Numbered from the stretch's first letter, positions 19,776-29,005 are shown. The stretch: DNA of 64,000 nt from Vreelandella jeotgali Hwa (GCF_000334215.1 NZ_AMQY01000017.1:1-64000), one strand, 5' to 3'. Numbers and translations are program-made. The notes: generated by a model from the sequence alone, not told the origin.

Positions 19776-21407
19776 TTACGCCTTGCGCGCCTCTTCGCGC
19801 AGGATGAACTTCTGGATCTTGCCCGTTGAGGTCTTGGGCAGCTCGGTAAAGCGCACCGTTCTGGGGACGTTGAAACGCGCCATGTGCTCGCGGCAATGGT
19901 CGATAATGTCCTGCTCGCTGACATCTTCGTGGCCGCTTTTCAGCTTGATGAAGGCGCAGGGTGTTTCTCCCCACTTTTCATCGGGTTTGGCGACCACCGC
20001 CACTTCTTCCACCCCCGGGTGAGAGTAGATCGTGTCTTCCACCTCAATGGTGGAAATGTTCTCCCCGCCGGAGATGATGATGTCCTTGGAGCGATCCTTG
20101 ATCTCGATATAGCCATCGGCATGCCAAGCGGCCAGGTCACCGGTGTGATACCAGCCCCCTGCCAGCACCTGCTCGGTGGCCGCGCGGTTCTTGAGATAGC
20201 CCTTCATCACGTTGTTGCCGCGCATGAGGATCTCGCCGATCGTTTCGCCATCCTTCGGCACCGGTTCCAGCGTATCGGGATCGGCGACGCACAGCGCCTC
20301 CAGCATGTGATAGCGAACACCCTGGCGCGCCTTGATCCGGGCGCGCTGATTGGCCGGCAGCTCGTCCCAGGCGTCGCGCCAGGCACAGACGGTCACCGGT
20401 CCGTACACCTCGGTGAGGCCGTAGACGTGGGTCACGTCGATTCCCATGCGCTCAACGCCTTCAATCACCGACGCCGGCGGCGCGGCCCCGGCCGTGGTGA
20501 CTTTAACCGGCGGATCGAAGGTGCGCTTCTGCTCGTCGGGCAGATTGACCAGCCCGTTGAGCACAATGGGGGCACCGCTGAAGTGGGTTACGCCCTCGCG
20601 GGTGATCAGCTCCATGATCCGCCCCGGGTCCACCCGGCGGAGGCAGACGCTGACCCCGGCGCGGGCCGCCAGCGTCCAGGGAAAACACCAGCCGTTGCAG
20701 TGAAACATCGGCAGCGTCCAGAGATAGACCGGGTGATGCGGCATGGCCCATTCCATGATGTTGCTCACCGCGTTCAGATAGGCACCGCGATGGTGATACA
20801 CTACCCCCTTGGGCTTGCCCGTTGTGCCGGACGTATAGTTGAGCGAAATGGCCTGCCACTCGTCTTCGGGCAGCCGGTAGGCGTAGTCGGGATCGCCCTC
20901 GTCGAGCAGCGCTTCGTACTCTACCGCGCCAATTTGGCGGCCGCTCGGCATGGCGGCGAGATCCGCCACGTCGATCACCAGCGGCTTGTCGTCCAGCATG
21001 GCCAGCGCCTGCTCCATGACATCGGCAAACTCGGGGTCGACCAGCACCGCTTTGGCTTCGCTATGCTCGAGCATGTAGGCAATAACGGTAGCGGTCAGAC
21101 GGATATTGAGCGTATTGAGCACGCACCCGGCTAGCGGCACCCCGAAGTGAGCCTCAAACATGGCCGGAATATTGGGCAGCATCGCCGCTACGGCATCGCC
21201 CTTTTGCAGCCCGCGCTTTTCCAGCGCCGATGCCAGCCGCCGACAGCGCTCCCAGGTCATGGCCCAGTCGCGTCGAATGTCGCCGTATACCACGGCGGGA
21301 TAGTCGGGATAGACGGCAGCACTGCGCTCGATGAAGGTCAGCGGAGATAGCGGCACATAGTTGGCCGGCGTTTGCGGAAGGTCCTGCTCGAAAATCGTCT
21401 GACTCAT
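19776..21407 (-). CDS. AMP-forming acyl-CoA synthetase
   Basis: Activates a carboxylic acid through an acyl-adenylate to acyl-CoA. The 543-aa ANL-superfamily protein has the AMP-binding P-loop YTSGTTGKPKGVVYHH (about residues 175-190), the GLTEVYGP adenine-binding motif, the YHTGDLAAWHADGYIEIKDR hinge (about 410-430), and the C-terminal Lys in TSTGKIQKF. The closest recalled subfamily is medium-chain/methylmercaptopropionate-type ligases (AlkK/DmdB-like); the substrate is not determined. GGAGG precedes the ATG. Confidence 0.9.
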   Translation of the reverse strand: MSQTIFEQDLPQTPANYVPLSPLTFIERSAAVYPDYPAVVYGDIRRDWAMTWERCRRLASALEKRGLQKGDAVAAMLPNIPAMFEAHFGVPLAGCVLNTLNIRLTATVIAYMLEHSEAKAVLVDPEFADVMEQALAMLDDKPLVIDVADLAAMPSGRQIGAVEYEALLDEGDPDYAYRLPEDEWQAISLNYTSGTTGKPKGVVYHHRGAYLNAVSNIMEWAMPHHPVYLWTLPMFHCNGWCFPWTLAARAGVSVCLRRVDPGRIMELITREGVTHFSGAPIVLNGLVNLPDEQKRTFDPPVKVTTAGAAPPASVIEGVERMGIDVTHVYGLTEVYGPVTVCAWRDAWDELPANQRARIKARQGVRYHMLEALCVADPDTLEPVPKDGETIGEILMRGNNVMKGYLKNRAATEQVLAGGWYHTGDLAAWHADGYIEIKDRSKDIIISGGENISTIEVEDTIYSHPGVEEVAVVAKPDEKWGETPCAFIKLKSGHEDVSEQDIIDHCREHMARFNVPRTVRFTELPKTSTGKIQKFILREEARKA

Positions 21408-21541
21408 GGATCGCCTCCGGAATGGGCGCTGAATGGAACCCCGGCCCCGAAAGACCGGTCTGCCGCCAGACTAGAGGGCGCGCGACGCCGTGGCCATTAA
21501 CACAAGGGCGAAGACCCGGGGCATAAGCTGTTGGTACAGAT

Positions 21542-21568
21542 AAAAAAAGCCGGCCCCGAAGAGCCGGC
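21542..21568 (-). terminator. Minus-strand terminator below the ccoM-like gene
   Basis: On the minus strand GCCGGC pairs across an 8-base loop and is followed by seven T (the A-run at 21542-21548). It would stop transcription from the small membrane-peptide gene before the acyl-CoA synthetase. Confidence 0.75.
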
Positions 21569-21694
21569 GACTGGAAGCCACTGCCTGAGACACTGACCTC
21601 CTCCCCTGACGACTGGTACCCCTGGATGCGGCATGGCCGCAACGCTTCGAGGAAAATGCCGTTATGGCGCTGTCTTTAGCGCATTCTTGAAACC

Positions 21695-21784
21695 GTCCTT
21701 GATCAAACCGCCCCTGATAAAATCATCCTTGTTAATGCCGTCCCTGAAAAAGCCATCCTTGTTAATGCCGTCCCTGATGAAAAC
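21695..21784. repeat. Three 30-bp tandem repeats
   Basis: Copies start at 21695, 21725 and 21755; the last two share ATCCTTGTTAATGCCGTCCC exactly. A minus-strand frame across them would read repeated RDGINKD, but it has no recognisable protein context. Confidence 0.8.
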
Positions 21785-21791
21785 GTCCCTG

Positions 21792-21835
21792 GTAGTGCGG
21801 AAGTAGTGCGGAAGTAGTGCAGAAATAGTGCGGAA
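21792..21835. repeat. Four 11-bp tandem repeats
   Basis: GTAGTGCGGAA and close variants occur four times in a row (21792, 21803, 21814, 21825), directly after the 30-bp array. Together the arrays fill most of the gap between the acyl-CoA synthetase and the small peptide gene. Confidence 0.85.
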
Positions 21836-21875
21836 TAGCCCGCTGGCGGATTGCCGCGACGATTTACTGCGGCAA

Positions 21876-21986
21876 CTACTTCTTGCGGCGATGGTCGCGG
21901 ACAATAAACATGACCCAGCCGACCATGAAGGTGATCATCATGCCGACAGTCACCAGACCGAAAATCACTGCGTCGTCGAAATACAT
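21876..21986 (-). CDS. 36-aa single-pass membrane peptide, CcoM-like
   Basis: An ATG preceded by AGGAG encodes 36 residues: a short acidic start (MYFDDAVIFG), one hydrophobic membrane span, and a basic end (RDHRRKK). Size, the opening MYFD and the GLVTVG segment resemble the CcoM subunit that stabilises cbb3-type cytochrome oxidase in Pseudomonas stutzeri, as recalled from the family. An FNR/Anr box 62-75 bases upstream supports a role under low oxygen. No other cbb3 genes are in the window. A terminator lies downstream. Confidence 0.7.
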   Translation of the reverse strand: MYFDDAVIFGLVTVGMMITFMVGWVMFIVRDHRRKK

Positions 21987-22047
21987 AGCCGTGCGCTCCT
22001 GCCGTAATGTGTTGCGGCCATCCTAGGCAGGAAGCGGCACCTGAAAC

Positions 22048-22061
22048 CTGATGTGGATCAA
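22048..22061 (-). promoter_or_regulatory. FNR/Anr-type box upstream of the CcoM-like gene
   Basis: On the minus strand TTGATCCACATCAG matches the FNR/Anr consensus TTGAT-N4-ATCAA at 9 of 10 positions. It lies at a distance from the ATG that suits activation. Confidence 0.6.
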
Positions 22062-22216
22062 CTCCCGGAAACCACGGGCGCCTTGTGGCCAGGCCATTTG
22101 ATCCACGTCATGTTTACGCCTGTGCGCTATTTCTCGGGCCACTTTATCGCGAGCCGCTTTATCGCGGGCGGGCTCGGTGGCCGTTTCATCACAGGCTTGT
22201 GGGAGTTCGGCCCGAT

Positions 22217-22738
22217 CTACAGCACCTTGCGATCTTCCACGCTGGACGCATCCACGTCCGACGCCAGCGGATGCCCCTTGGCCAGCTCGGCGCGGCCGGC
22301 GTCGCGCACTCCCAACAACCGCACATCGTAGCGCAGGGTGCGCCCGGCGAGCGGGTGATTGGTATCGACGGTAACCTGGTCGCCGTCAACATCGACGACG
22401 GTGACAATCTGCGGGCCGGCTTCGCCTTCGGTCTGGAAGCGGCTGCCGGGAGACAGCTCGACGCCGCCGAAGGCATCGCGCCCCACCTGCTGTACCAGCG
22501 CCTCGTCGCGCAGGCCGTAGGCTTCCGCCGGCATCAGGGTCACGCTGAGTTCGGCGCCTTCGGCGCGGCCTTCCAGCGCGTGTTCAAGGCCGGGCACGAT
22601 GTTGTCGTGGCCATGCAGGTACTCCAGCGGCTGTTCCCGCGCGGCAGAATCGTCCAGCACCGTGGCGCGGTCAGCGCCCTCGGTCACGTCAACCAGTACA
22701 TAGTGCAGGGTCACGACCCGGTGTGCGGCAATCGACAT
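22217..22738 (-). CDS. slyD: FKBP-type peptidyl-prolyl isomerase, SlyD-like
   Basis: Cytosolic prolyl isomerase and chaperone of 173 aa. The FKBP half-domains (PLEYLHGHDNIVPGLEHALE and HPLAGRTLRYDV) surround an insert-in-flap chaperone domain (about residues 70-125), the SlyD architecture. The His-rich metal-binding tail of E. coli SlyD is absent, so nickel delivery is unlikely by that route. ATG 22738 has AGGAG 7 bases upstream; the in-frame start at 22792 adds residues without family support. Confidence 0.9.
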   Translation of the reverse strand: MSIAAHRVVTLHYVLVDVTEGADRATVLDDSAAREQPLEYLHGHDNIVPGLEHALEGRAEGAELSVTLMPAEAYGLRDEALVQQVGRDAFGGVELSPGSRFQTEGEAGPQIVTVVDVDGDQVTVDTNHPLAGRTLRYDVRLLGVRDAGRAELAKGHPLASDVDASSVEDRKVL

Positions 22739-22857
22739 ACAAAACTCCTCTCCGGTAGGCTGTGCGACGCCTGTTGCGCCTTTTTCGGGCACGGCAGTTT
22801 AACAGCTGACGATGCTGGCGTATTTTACCGCTTTACCCGATGTCAGGAGACGGTCCC

Positions 22858-24222
22858 ATGCCCACCCCCGCGGCACAGCATAGCTGGCGAGCCTCACTGG
22901 CGGTTTACCTGCGCGCTCCGGTCATCACCATGCTGTTTCTGGGGTTCTCGGCCGGTCTGCCGTTCTTGCTGGTGTTCTCCACCCTGTCGGCGTGGCTGCG
23001 CAGCGCGGATGTGGAAGTGGCGGCCATCGGGTTCTTCGCCTGGATCGGTATTCTGTATTCCATCAAGTTCTTCTGGGCACCGGTGGTGGACCGTATCCGG
23101 CTACCGCTGCTGAGCGCCGCCCTGGGGCAGCGGCGCAGCTGGATGCTGCTCGCCCAGGCGATGATCGCCACCGGGCTGGCGGGGCTGGCCATGACGCCAC
23201 CGATCGGCCACCTGGGCTGGGTCGCGGGCTTTGCGCTGCTGGTGGCCTTTGGCTCGGCGACCCAGGATATCGCCATCGATGCGTTTCGCATCGAATCGGC
23301 CGATGACGATATCCAGGCCGCCATGGCCTCGACCTACATCATCGGCTATCGCGGCGGGCTGCTGGCCGCCGGTGCCGGGGCGCTGTATATCGCCTCGGCG
23401 GTGTCCTGGCCTGCCGCCTATCTGGCCATGGCGGCGCTGGTTGGCGTGGGCATGATGACGGTGCTGCTGCGCCCGGAGCCTCAGCGGCTGAACCACAACC
23501 ACAAGCCGGTGCTGGAGCCCCGAGTACGCACCTATCTGCGCAACAGCCGGCACCAGTCGCGGATTCGCCGCCATATCGTTGCCTGGGTCATCGGCGCGCT
23601 GGTGTGCCCGTTCACCGATTTTTTTGTTCGCCACGGCATGAAAGCGCTGGCGCTATTGGCGTTTGTCGCGGTGTTCCGCATCAGCGATCTGGCCATGGCC
23701 TCGATGGCCAACCCTCTGTACATTGACCTGGGCTTTTCGCTCTCCACCATCGCCAACGTGACCAACATTTTCGGCATTGCCATGAGTATCGGCGGCGGGA
23801 TTCTCGGCGGGCTGCTGGTAGTGCGCTACGGCATCGGCCGGATGCTGATCGTCGGGGCGCTCGCGACCATGCTCACCAACCTGCTGTTTGTCGCTCTGGC
23901 GCTGATGGGCGACCGGCTACCCATGCTGGTGGTCACCATCGTCGGCGATAACCTGGCCAACGGCCTTGCCAGCGCGGTGTTCATCGCGTTTCTGTCGAGC
24001 CTGACCTCACGGGCCTACACCGCGACCCAGTACGCGCTGTTTTCCTCGCTGATGACGCTACCGGGCAAGTTTTTGAGCGGCTTCGGCGGCCTGGTGGTGG
24101 ATGCCCAAAGCTACGCCACCTTCTTTACTCTGGCGTCGCTGCTGGGCCTTCCCGCGGTGCTGCTGGCTGTCTGGGTCAATCGCGATATGCCCGGTCGGCC
24201 GCTGCCCGGCGGCGATGGCTGA
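22858..24222 (+). CDS. ampG: AmpG-family muropeptide permease
   Basis: MFS-type inner-membrane transporter of the PAT/AmpG family, 454 aa with about 12 membrane segments. It imports GlcNAc-anhydroMurNAc peptides during cell-wall recycling and can thereby influence beta-lactamase induction. Family features include GFSAGLPFLLVFSTLSAWLR near the N-terminus and a second-half SLTSRAYTATQYALFSSL. AGGAG lies 8 bases before ATG 22858, which was chosen over ATG 22840. The 3' end overlaps the convergent SEC-C gene by 47 bases. Confidence 0.88.
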   Translation: MPTPAAQHSWRASLAVYLRAPVITMLFLGFSAGLPFLLVFSTLSAWLRSADVEVAAIGFFAWIGILYSIKFFWAPVVDRIRLPLLSAALGQRRSWMLLAQAMIATGLAGLAMTPPIGHLGWVAGFALLVAFGSATQDIAIDAFRIESADDDIQAAMASTYIIGYRGGLLAAGAGALYIASAVSWPAAYLAMAALVGVGMMTVLLRPEPQRLNHNHKPVLEPRVRTYLRNSRHQSRIRRHIVAWVIGALVCPFTDFFVRHGMKALALLAFVAVFRISDLAMASMANPLYIDLGFSLSTIANVTNIFGIAMSIGGGILGGLLVVRYGIGRMLIVGALATMLTNLLFVALALMGDRLPMLVVTIVGDNLANGLASAVFIAFLSSLTSRAYTATQYALFSSLMTLPGKFLSGFGGLVVDAQSYATFFTLASLLGLPAVLLAVWVNRDMPGRPLPGGDG

Positions 24223-26035
24223 GCCAGTCCAGCGCGCCGGGGGTGGTGCGCCACTGGTCACGCATCAGCGTGCGATACTGCCAGGCCTCGGCGCGGGTCC
24301 CCGGCTCAATCTGCCCATCCTGGCCGGGCATCGCCGCGCGCGGGCTTTCGGCACAGAGCATCTCCAGCGCGTAGCGATTGTGGCGCTTGACCTCGGCTAG
24401 CGCAGACTCGGCCTGGTTCCAGTGCTGCAAGCGGTAAAGGGCCAGGGTGCGCCCGAAGAGGATATTGAGCCATAGCGAGCCGTCGTCCTCGGCGGTTTCC
24501 GCCAGTGCCAGCGCATCGCGGTTGCGCTCGTCGCGCAGCAGCTGGTCGAGCACCAGCTCGCGCAGCCCCAGACGGTCCTCGCAGTTGATCGCCAACAGCT
24601 GCTCGGCCAGGCGGCGGGAATGTTCCCGGGCGCCCCGCTCCATGCCCACTACCAGCGCCAGACCGGTGCGGAGCAGGTAGGCGTTATCGGCGTCATCCCA
24701 GCAGAGGCTGCCCTGACCCGCGGCCCGCGCCTGGTCGAGCCAGCGCGACAGCCGCCGCGCCAACGGCTCCAGCAGGCTGGGCGCCATCCACGGCAGGCTG
24801 CCAAAGCGGCTGGTCAGCGCCAGCGTCAGGTCCTGCACCACCTGGGGCGAATCCAGCCATTCGGGATGCCCACAGAGTTCGGACATCCATTCGATCGCAT
24901 TGGCCCAGGGGTCGTCGCGAAAGCCCAGCGCAACGTCGGTATCCACCAGCACCTTGAAGGTTCTGTGCCAGTCGGCAAACAGCGCCTCTTCGCGGGCGCT
25001 TTCCTGGTAGGCAATATGGCGCTCGTCCACGTCCGCCTGAAAGGTCAACGCGGGCGCTTCAGGCAGCCCGGCGAGCACTGACTGAAGCCCGATCAGCGGC
25101 GTCGCCAGATCTTCTTCAGCGCTCAATAGCTGATCGGCCAGGGTGGCGCCGGGGTTGTCGGCCAGCGCGGCGAGAAACGCCAGCTGGTCGTCATCCAGCT
25201 CGCCCTGGCGCACCAGCCGGCGGTACCAGAACTTCGCCCGGGCCCGGGCTTCCCTTTCGTGGCCCTCGTGGAGCAGCAGCATGGCTTCGATGTAAGCCAG
25301 GGTGGGCGAGTCCGGCAACGCCTTCTGCGCCCGCATGAACGTCGCCCGGGCGCTGTCCAGATCGTCGTTGTCGAGGTGCATCAGGCAGAGACGCTCCAGC
25401 GCCACGCCACGCAGAAACACCGGCCCGCGCTCAAGCACGTCATCCAGCAGCCCGGTCCGCTTGCGGGTAAAGCCCCGGTCCTGAAAGAGATCCAGCAGAA
25501 TTTCGAACGCCGGCTCCGCCTGCTCGGGCAGCGTTGACCAGTCGCGGCGATCGAACAGCGATTCGAGTATCTGCATGGCGCGCCCGGTCTGGCCGCTTTC
25601 GGCGGCAATCAGTCCGGCTTCCAGCAGCGCCTGGGCCGGCGCTTCGCGGCTTGCCAGCGCTGCTTTCAGCGACGCGCCCTTCCACTCCCGCAGCGACAGC
25701 ATCCACATCATCTGTTCGGGAATATCCGTGGGAAACGTCACTTGCGCGCAGCATTGCTTGTACTTGCGCCCGGAGTCGCACCAGCAGGGCTCGTTGCGTT
25801 CCGGCGGGGCCAGCGGTTCGCAGGCAAATGCCAGCCGTTCCAGCGGCGTTTGCGACCAGAGTTCCGGCGCAATGGCCTGCGCTGTGGCCACGCTGCCGTC
25901 AAAGTAGTCTCCCCCTTCAGCGCGCACCCAGATCATGAAATCCGGGTAGCGTTCTGTCCGCCGGATTGCCGCGAGCGCCTCGGAGGCAAAACCCAGCAGC
26001 TGATCGACCCATACCGCCAGCATCGGCGTCTCCAT
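24176..26035 (-). CDS. SEC-C motif protein with helical repeats
   Basis: A 619-aa protein with an N-proximal SEC-C zinc-binding motif (ERNEPCWCDSGRKYKQCC, Cys 84, 86, 95 and 96), followed by about 500 residues of Ala/Leu/Glu-rich helices resembling TPR repeats. SEC-C motifs occur in SecA and in many uncharacterised proteins and probably aid protein binding. The function is unknown. Its last 15 codons overlap the end of ampG on the opposite strand. Confidence 0.8.
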   Translation of the reverse strand: METPMLAVWVDQLLGFASEALAAIRRTERYPDFMIWVRAEGGDYFDGSVATAQAIAPELWSQTPLERLAFACEPLAPPERNEPCWCDSGRKYKQCCAQVTFPTDIPEQMMWMLSLREWKGASLKAALASREAPAQALLEAGLIAAESGQTGRAMQILESLFDRRDWSTLPEQAEPAFEILLDLFQDRGFTRKRTGLLDDVLERGPVFLRGVALERLCLMHLDNDDLDSARATFMRAQKALPDSPTLAYIEAMLLLHEGHEREARARAKFWYRRLVRQGELDDDQLAFLAALADNPGATLADQLLSAEEDLATPLIGLQSVLAGLPEAPALTFQADVDERHIAYQESAREEALFADWHRTFKVLVDTDVALGFRDDPWANAIEWMSELCGHPEWLDSPQVVQDLTLALTSRFGSLPWMAPSLLEPLARRLSRWLDQARAAGQGSLCWDDADNAYLLRTGLALVVGMERGAREHSRRLAEQLLAINCEDRLGLRELVLDQLLRDERNRDALALAETAEDDGSLWLNILFGRTLALYRLQHWNQAESALAEVKRHNRYALEMLCAESPRAAMPGQDGQIEPGTRAEAWQYRTLMRDQWRTTPGALDWLSHRRRAAADRAYRD

Positions 26036-26099
26036 CGTCTTGAACCGGCGCCAGCAACGCGCCGCATAAAGCGCCGTAGTCTAGCATGCCCGCCCGCCG

Positions 26100-27377
26100 C
26101 TACACAGGTGGCGACCGCCGTGGCGCATCCGCGCCGGTCTTCGCCCACGCCAGCAGCGGCTGGCAGCGCCGGTGCATATCCAGCCGTGCGCCCAGGCGCA
26201 CCATGTTCCAGTAATGGCCGTTGAGCGCCCGGGACAGCAGCAGCGTATCCGCCGGGGGCTGAAGGCGGTCCATGGCCGCCCATACCCGGGGCGACAGCTC
26301 GCGCAGCCGGCGATGCACGCGCACATCGGCGAAGTCCTGCTCTCCCGGCGCAAACAGCGGCGCGATGGCCTCGGCGGCCTCGCGGTACAGCGCCAGCGGT
26401 GCGCCCTGCCCCTGGCGGCCACCCAGCGCCAGCATGGCATCGTCCATGGCCATGGGGTCGTTGGCCAGCGTCGCTTCCAGCAGCGTCATCATGGCGACAA
26501 GACGCGCTTCGGGCACCGCTATCACGGCGCCGAAGTCGTAGATAATCAGGCGCGACTCGGCGTCCACGGCAAAGTTGCCCGCGTGGGGGTCAGCGTGGAG
26601 CTCGCCGTAGGTAAACAGCTCTTGCGTCAGCCAGTCGGCCAGCGTTGCGGCTACCGGCTGGCGCACCGCGTCGTCGGCACCGGTCACTTCATCCAGCGGC
26701 GTGCCGGCGAGATAGCGCATGGCCAGCACACGCTCGCCGCACAGCGCCGGAATCGGCTCGGGAATACACAGGCGCGGATCGTGGCGGTAGCGCTCCCGGT
26801 AACGCGCCAGCGTTTGCGCCTCGGCAGCGTAATCCAGCTCGTCGCGCAGCCCGGCGGCCAGCTCCTCGAACAGCGCATCCAGCCGCGCCGGCGATACGTT
26901 GAACCAGCGGCCCAGCCGCATCATCCGCTTGACCTGACGCAGATCGCCCTCCAGTGCGTCGCCGAGCCCCGGGTACTGCACCTTGAGCACCAGCGTCTCG
27001 CCTTCCAGAGTGACTGCCTTGTGTACCTGCCCCATGGAGGCGCTGGCAAAGGGCTGCTGCTCCACATGACGAAAGTGCGCGTCAAGATCGCCGTACTCGG
27101 CCACCAGCGTCTCGCGGATGCGCGGCCAGGGCATGGGCTCGGCCTGGCGCTGCAGGCGGGCCAGCTGATCGGCCAGCTCCGGCGGCAGAACGTCGTCCCA
27201 CTGGGCCACAATCTGCGCCAGTTTCATCGCCGGGCCGCGAAGCTCGGATAGACCGTCAAACAGCACCTCACCCAGCGAATGCCAGTCGGCATTGCCGCCC
27301 ATGCGGTTTTTCAGCACCGCGCCGCCGGTGCGTGCGCCAAGCCCGAAAAGCCGCCGCGTTCTGCCACGTTCACGCAT
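26100..27377 (-). CDS. ABC1/AarF (UbiB/COQ8) family atypical kinase
   Basis: Protein-kinase-like protein of 425 aa. It has the N-terminal KxGQ-type motif as KLAQ, an Ala-rich nucleotide loop (SASMGQVHKA, about residues 109-118) replacing the Gly-rich loop, the catalytic-loop equivalent HADPHAGN, and the metal-binding DFG. The family supports ubiquinone biosynthesis or lipid homeostasis as an ATPase. It lacks the C-terminal membrane helices of E. coli UbiB and is not next to ubiE/ubiJ, so it is probably a paralogue rather than UbiB itself. Confidence 0.85.
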   Translation of the reverse strand: MRERGRTRRLFGLGARTGGAVLKNRMGGNADWHSLGEVLFDGLSELRGPAMKLAQIVAQWDDVLPPELADQLARLQRQAEPMPWPRIRETLVAEYGDLDAHFRHVEQQPFASASMGQVHKAVTLEGETLVLKVQYPGLGDALEGDLRQVKRMMRLGRWFNVSPARLDALFEELAAGLRDELDYAAEAQTLARYRERYRHDPRLCIPEPIPALCGERVLAMRYLAGTPLDEVTGADDAVRQPVAATLADWLTQELFTYGELHADPHAGNFAVDAESRLIIYDFGAVIAVPEARLVAMMTLLEATLANDPMAMDDAMLALGGRQGQGAPLALYREAAEAIAPLFAPGEQDFADVRVHRRLRELSPRVWAAMDRLQPPADTLLLSRALNGHYWNMVRLGARLDMHRRCQPLLAWAKTGADAPRRSPPV

Positions 27378-27550
27378 GAGACATTCCTCTGTACAGTTAC
27401 ATCATACAAAAGCTATACGAAATGCACTGGGAAGAAAAGAGCGGTTAACATATCCGCCTCGGTCGCTGAACCGGGCCAGCGCCAACGCCTCTGCCACTTT
27501 CCGCCGGCGAGCGCGTCCACTATGGTGGCTGAAGACTAACGTGGCCGCAG

Positions 27551-27641
27551 GCAAATGTGGCAAGGACAAATGTGGCAAAGGCAATTTGGCAAAGACAAAT
27601 GTGACAAGGACAAGGCTGGCCGACGATAAATGCGGCCAAAG
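27551..27641. repeat. About five degenerate 15-bp tandem repeats
   Basis: The unit ACAAATGTGGCAAAG recurs, with variants starting near 27551, 27566, 27581, 27595 and 27626. The array fills the gap between the AarF-like gene and the hydrolase; no other gene is seen in 27378-27682. Confidence 0.75.
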
Positions 27642-27682
27642 ACACGTCGCAGCGAGGAACCAACCCCGGGAGGTACGCCGCC

Positions 27683-28249
27683 ATGAGCTATCGGGCACTG
27701 CTCAACATCGACTATACCCACGACTTTGTCGCCGACGACGGCAAGCTGTCCTGCGCCGCGCCGGGTCAGGCGCTGGAAGACAGCATCGTCGCGCTGACCG
27801 AATCATTTATCCAGGCCGGCGACGACGTCTTCTTCGCCATTGACGCCCACGAGGAAAACGACCCCTACCACCCCGAATCGAAGCTGTTTCCGCCGCACAA
27901 CATCATCGGCACCCCCGGGCGCGCGCTCTACGGCAAGCTGGCCGAGGTATACGACCGGCACCGCGACAAGCCCCAGGTCCACTACTTCGACAAAACCCGC
28001 TACAGCGCCTTCGTCGGCACGCCGCTGGAAACCAAGCTGCGCGAGCGCGGGATTACCGAACTGCACCTGGTGGGCGTGTGTACCGACATCTGCATCCTCC
28101 ACACGGCGATCGACGCCTATAACAAGGGCTTTGACATCGTGGTGCACGAACAGGGCGTGGCCAGCTTCAACCAGCCCGGCCACGCCTTCGCGCTTGAACA
28201 CGTCGTCTCCATTCTCGGCGGCAGAGTCGTTGAGGGCAGCCACGCCTAG
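27683..28249 (+). CDS. Isochorismatase-family cysteine hydrolase
   Basis: Cysteine hydrolase of 188 aa with the Asp-Lys-Cys triad at Asp10 (NIDYTHDF), Lys104 (FDKTRYSAF) and Cys133 (GVCTDICILHTA). The closest recalled group is nicotinamidase/pyrazinamidase-like amidohydrolases; the His/Asp metal-binding region DAHEENDPYHPES supports this. It is a stand-alone gene, with GGAGG 9 bases before the ATG. Confidence 0.87.
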   Translation: MSYRALLNIDYTHDFVADDGKLSCAAPGQALEDSIVALTESFIQAGDDVFFAIDAHEENDPYHPESKLFPPHNIIGTPGRALYGKLAEVYDRHRDKPQVHYFDKTRYSAFVGTPLETKLRERGITELHLVGVCTDICILHTAIDAYNKGFDIVVHEQGVASFNQPGHAFALEHVVSILGGRVVEGSHA

Positions 28250-28299
28250 CGCCACCATCGACCCCCGCCCGCTTTTTCGCTCCAGCCGAGGCTTTTGCC

Positions 28300-28956
28300 A
28301 TGATCCACGCCGCGCTTCCCTGCTGTCTTATCGGACTGATGGCAGGCCCCGTCTTCGCCGCCGAGGCTCTGACGTTCTCGCCGCAGGATATCCAGTCCTG
28401 GCCCACGCGCTCCTTTGACGGGGAAACCGAGTACCGGGTTGTCGAACGGGAAGACACGCCGCTGCTCCAGGCCAGCGCCCGGCAGCAGGCCTCGGCGAAA
28501 TACCTGGAACGCGAGATTGACTTGGGCAAAACGCCCTACCTGCACTGGTGCTGGCGGGTATCGGGCATTTACCCGGGCCTTGATGAGAAACAGAAATCCG
28601 GCGACGACTACCCCGCTCGCGTCTACGTGGCGCGCAAAACGGGGCTGCTGCCCTGGCAGGTGGAATCGGTGAACTACGTCTGGGCCTCAAACCAGCCGGC
28701 CGACAGCGACTGGCCCAACGCCTTTACCTCGCACGCCCAGCTGCTGGCCCTGCAAAGCGGCAGCGCCCGCGTGGGCGAATGGGTAGCGGAAGTGCGCGAT
28801 GTAGGCGACGACTACGAGCGCCTCTTCGGCAGCCGCCCGGAAAGCATCGACGGCCTGGCGCTGATGACCGACGGCGACAACGCCGGCGGAGACGCCACCG
28901 CTTGGTTTACCAAGCTGGGATTATCCGCCAGCCCCAAGCCGCCCGAATGCCCCTGA
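28300..28956 (+). CDS. Exported DUF3047 protein
   Basis: A 218-aa protein with a Sec signal peptide (about residues 1-20, ending PVFA before AEAL). The remainder matches the DUF3047 family as recalled, with the conserved YLHWCWRVSGIYPG, YPARVYVARK and DGLALMTDGDNAGG segments. The family is periplasmic or secreted and has no established function. It is the last recognisable core gene before the defence island. Confidence 0.85.
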   Translation: MIHAALPCCLIGLMAGPVFAAEALTFSPQDIQSWPTRSFDGETEYRVVEREDTPLLQASARQQASAKYLEREIDLGKTPYLHWCWRVSGIYPGLDEKQKSGDDYPARVYVARKTGLLPWQVESVNYVWASNQPADSDWPNAFTSHAQLLALQSGSARVGEWVAEVRDVGDDYERLFGSRPESIDGLALMTDGDNAGGDATAWFTKLGLSASPKPPECP

Positions 28957-29005
28957 AGCGCTGTCACGAATACAGCCATATCGACCATTCAAGCCTTTGA
29001 TCAGC

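Noticed and set aside
21662-21904. 80-codon minus-strand ORF with repeated RDGINKD
   Set aside because: Produced by reading through the 30-bp and 11-bp repeats; it overlaps the ccoM-like gene and has no convincing start.
22098-22111. Second FNR-like site (TTGATCCACGTCAT)
   Set aside because: Only 8 of 10 positions match and it is further from the small gene; not counted as a site.
22085-23113. 342-codon plus-strand ORF
   Set aside because: It is antisense to slyD and then overlaps ampG in another frame; its composition is that of a shadow of real genes.
26100-27377. Naming the AarF-family gene ubiB
   Set aside because: It lacks the C-terminal membrane helices and the ubiE-ubiJ context and has KLAQ in place of KxGQ, so paralogue status is more likely.
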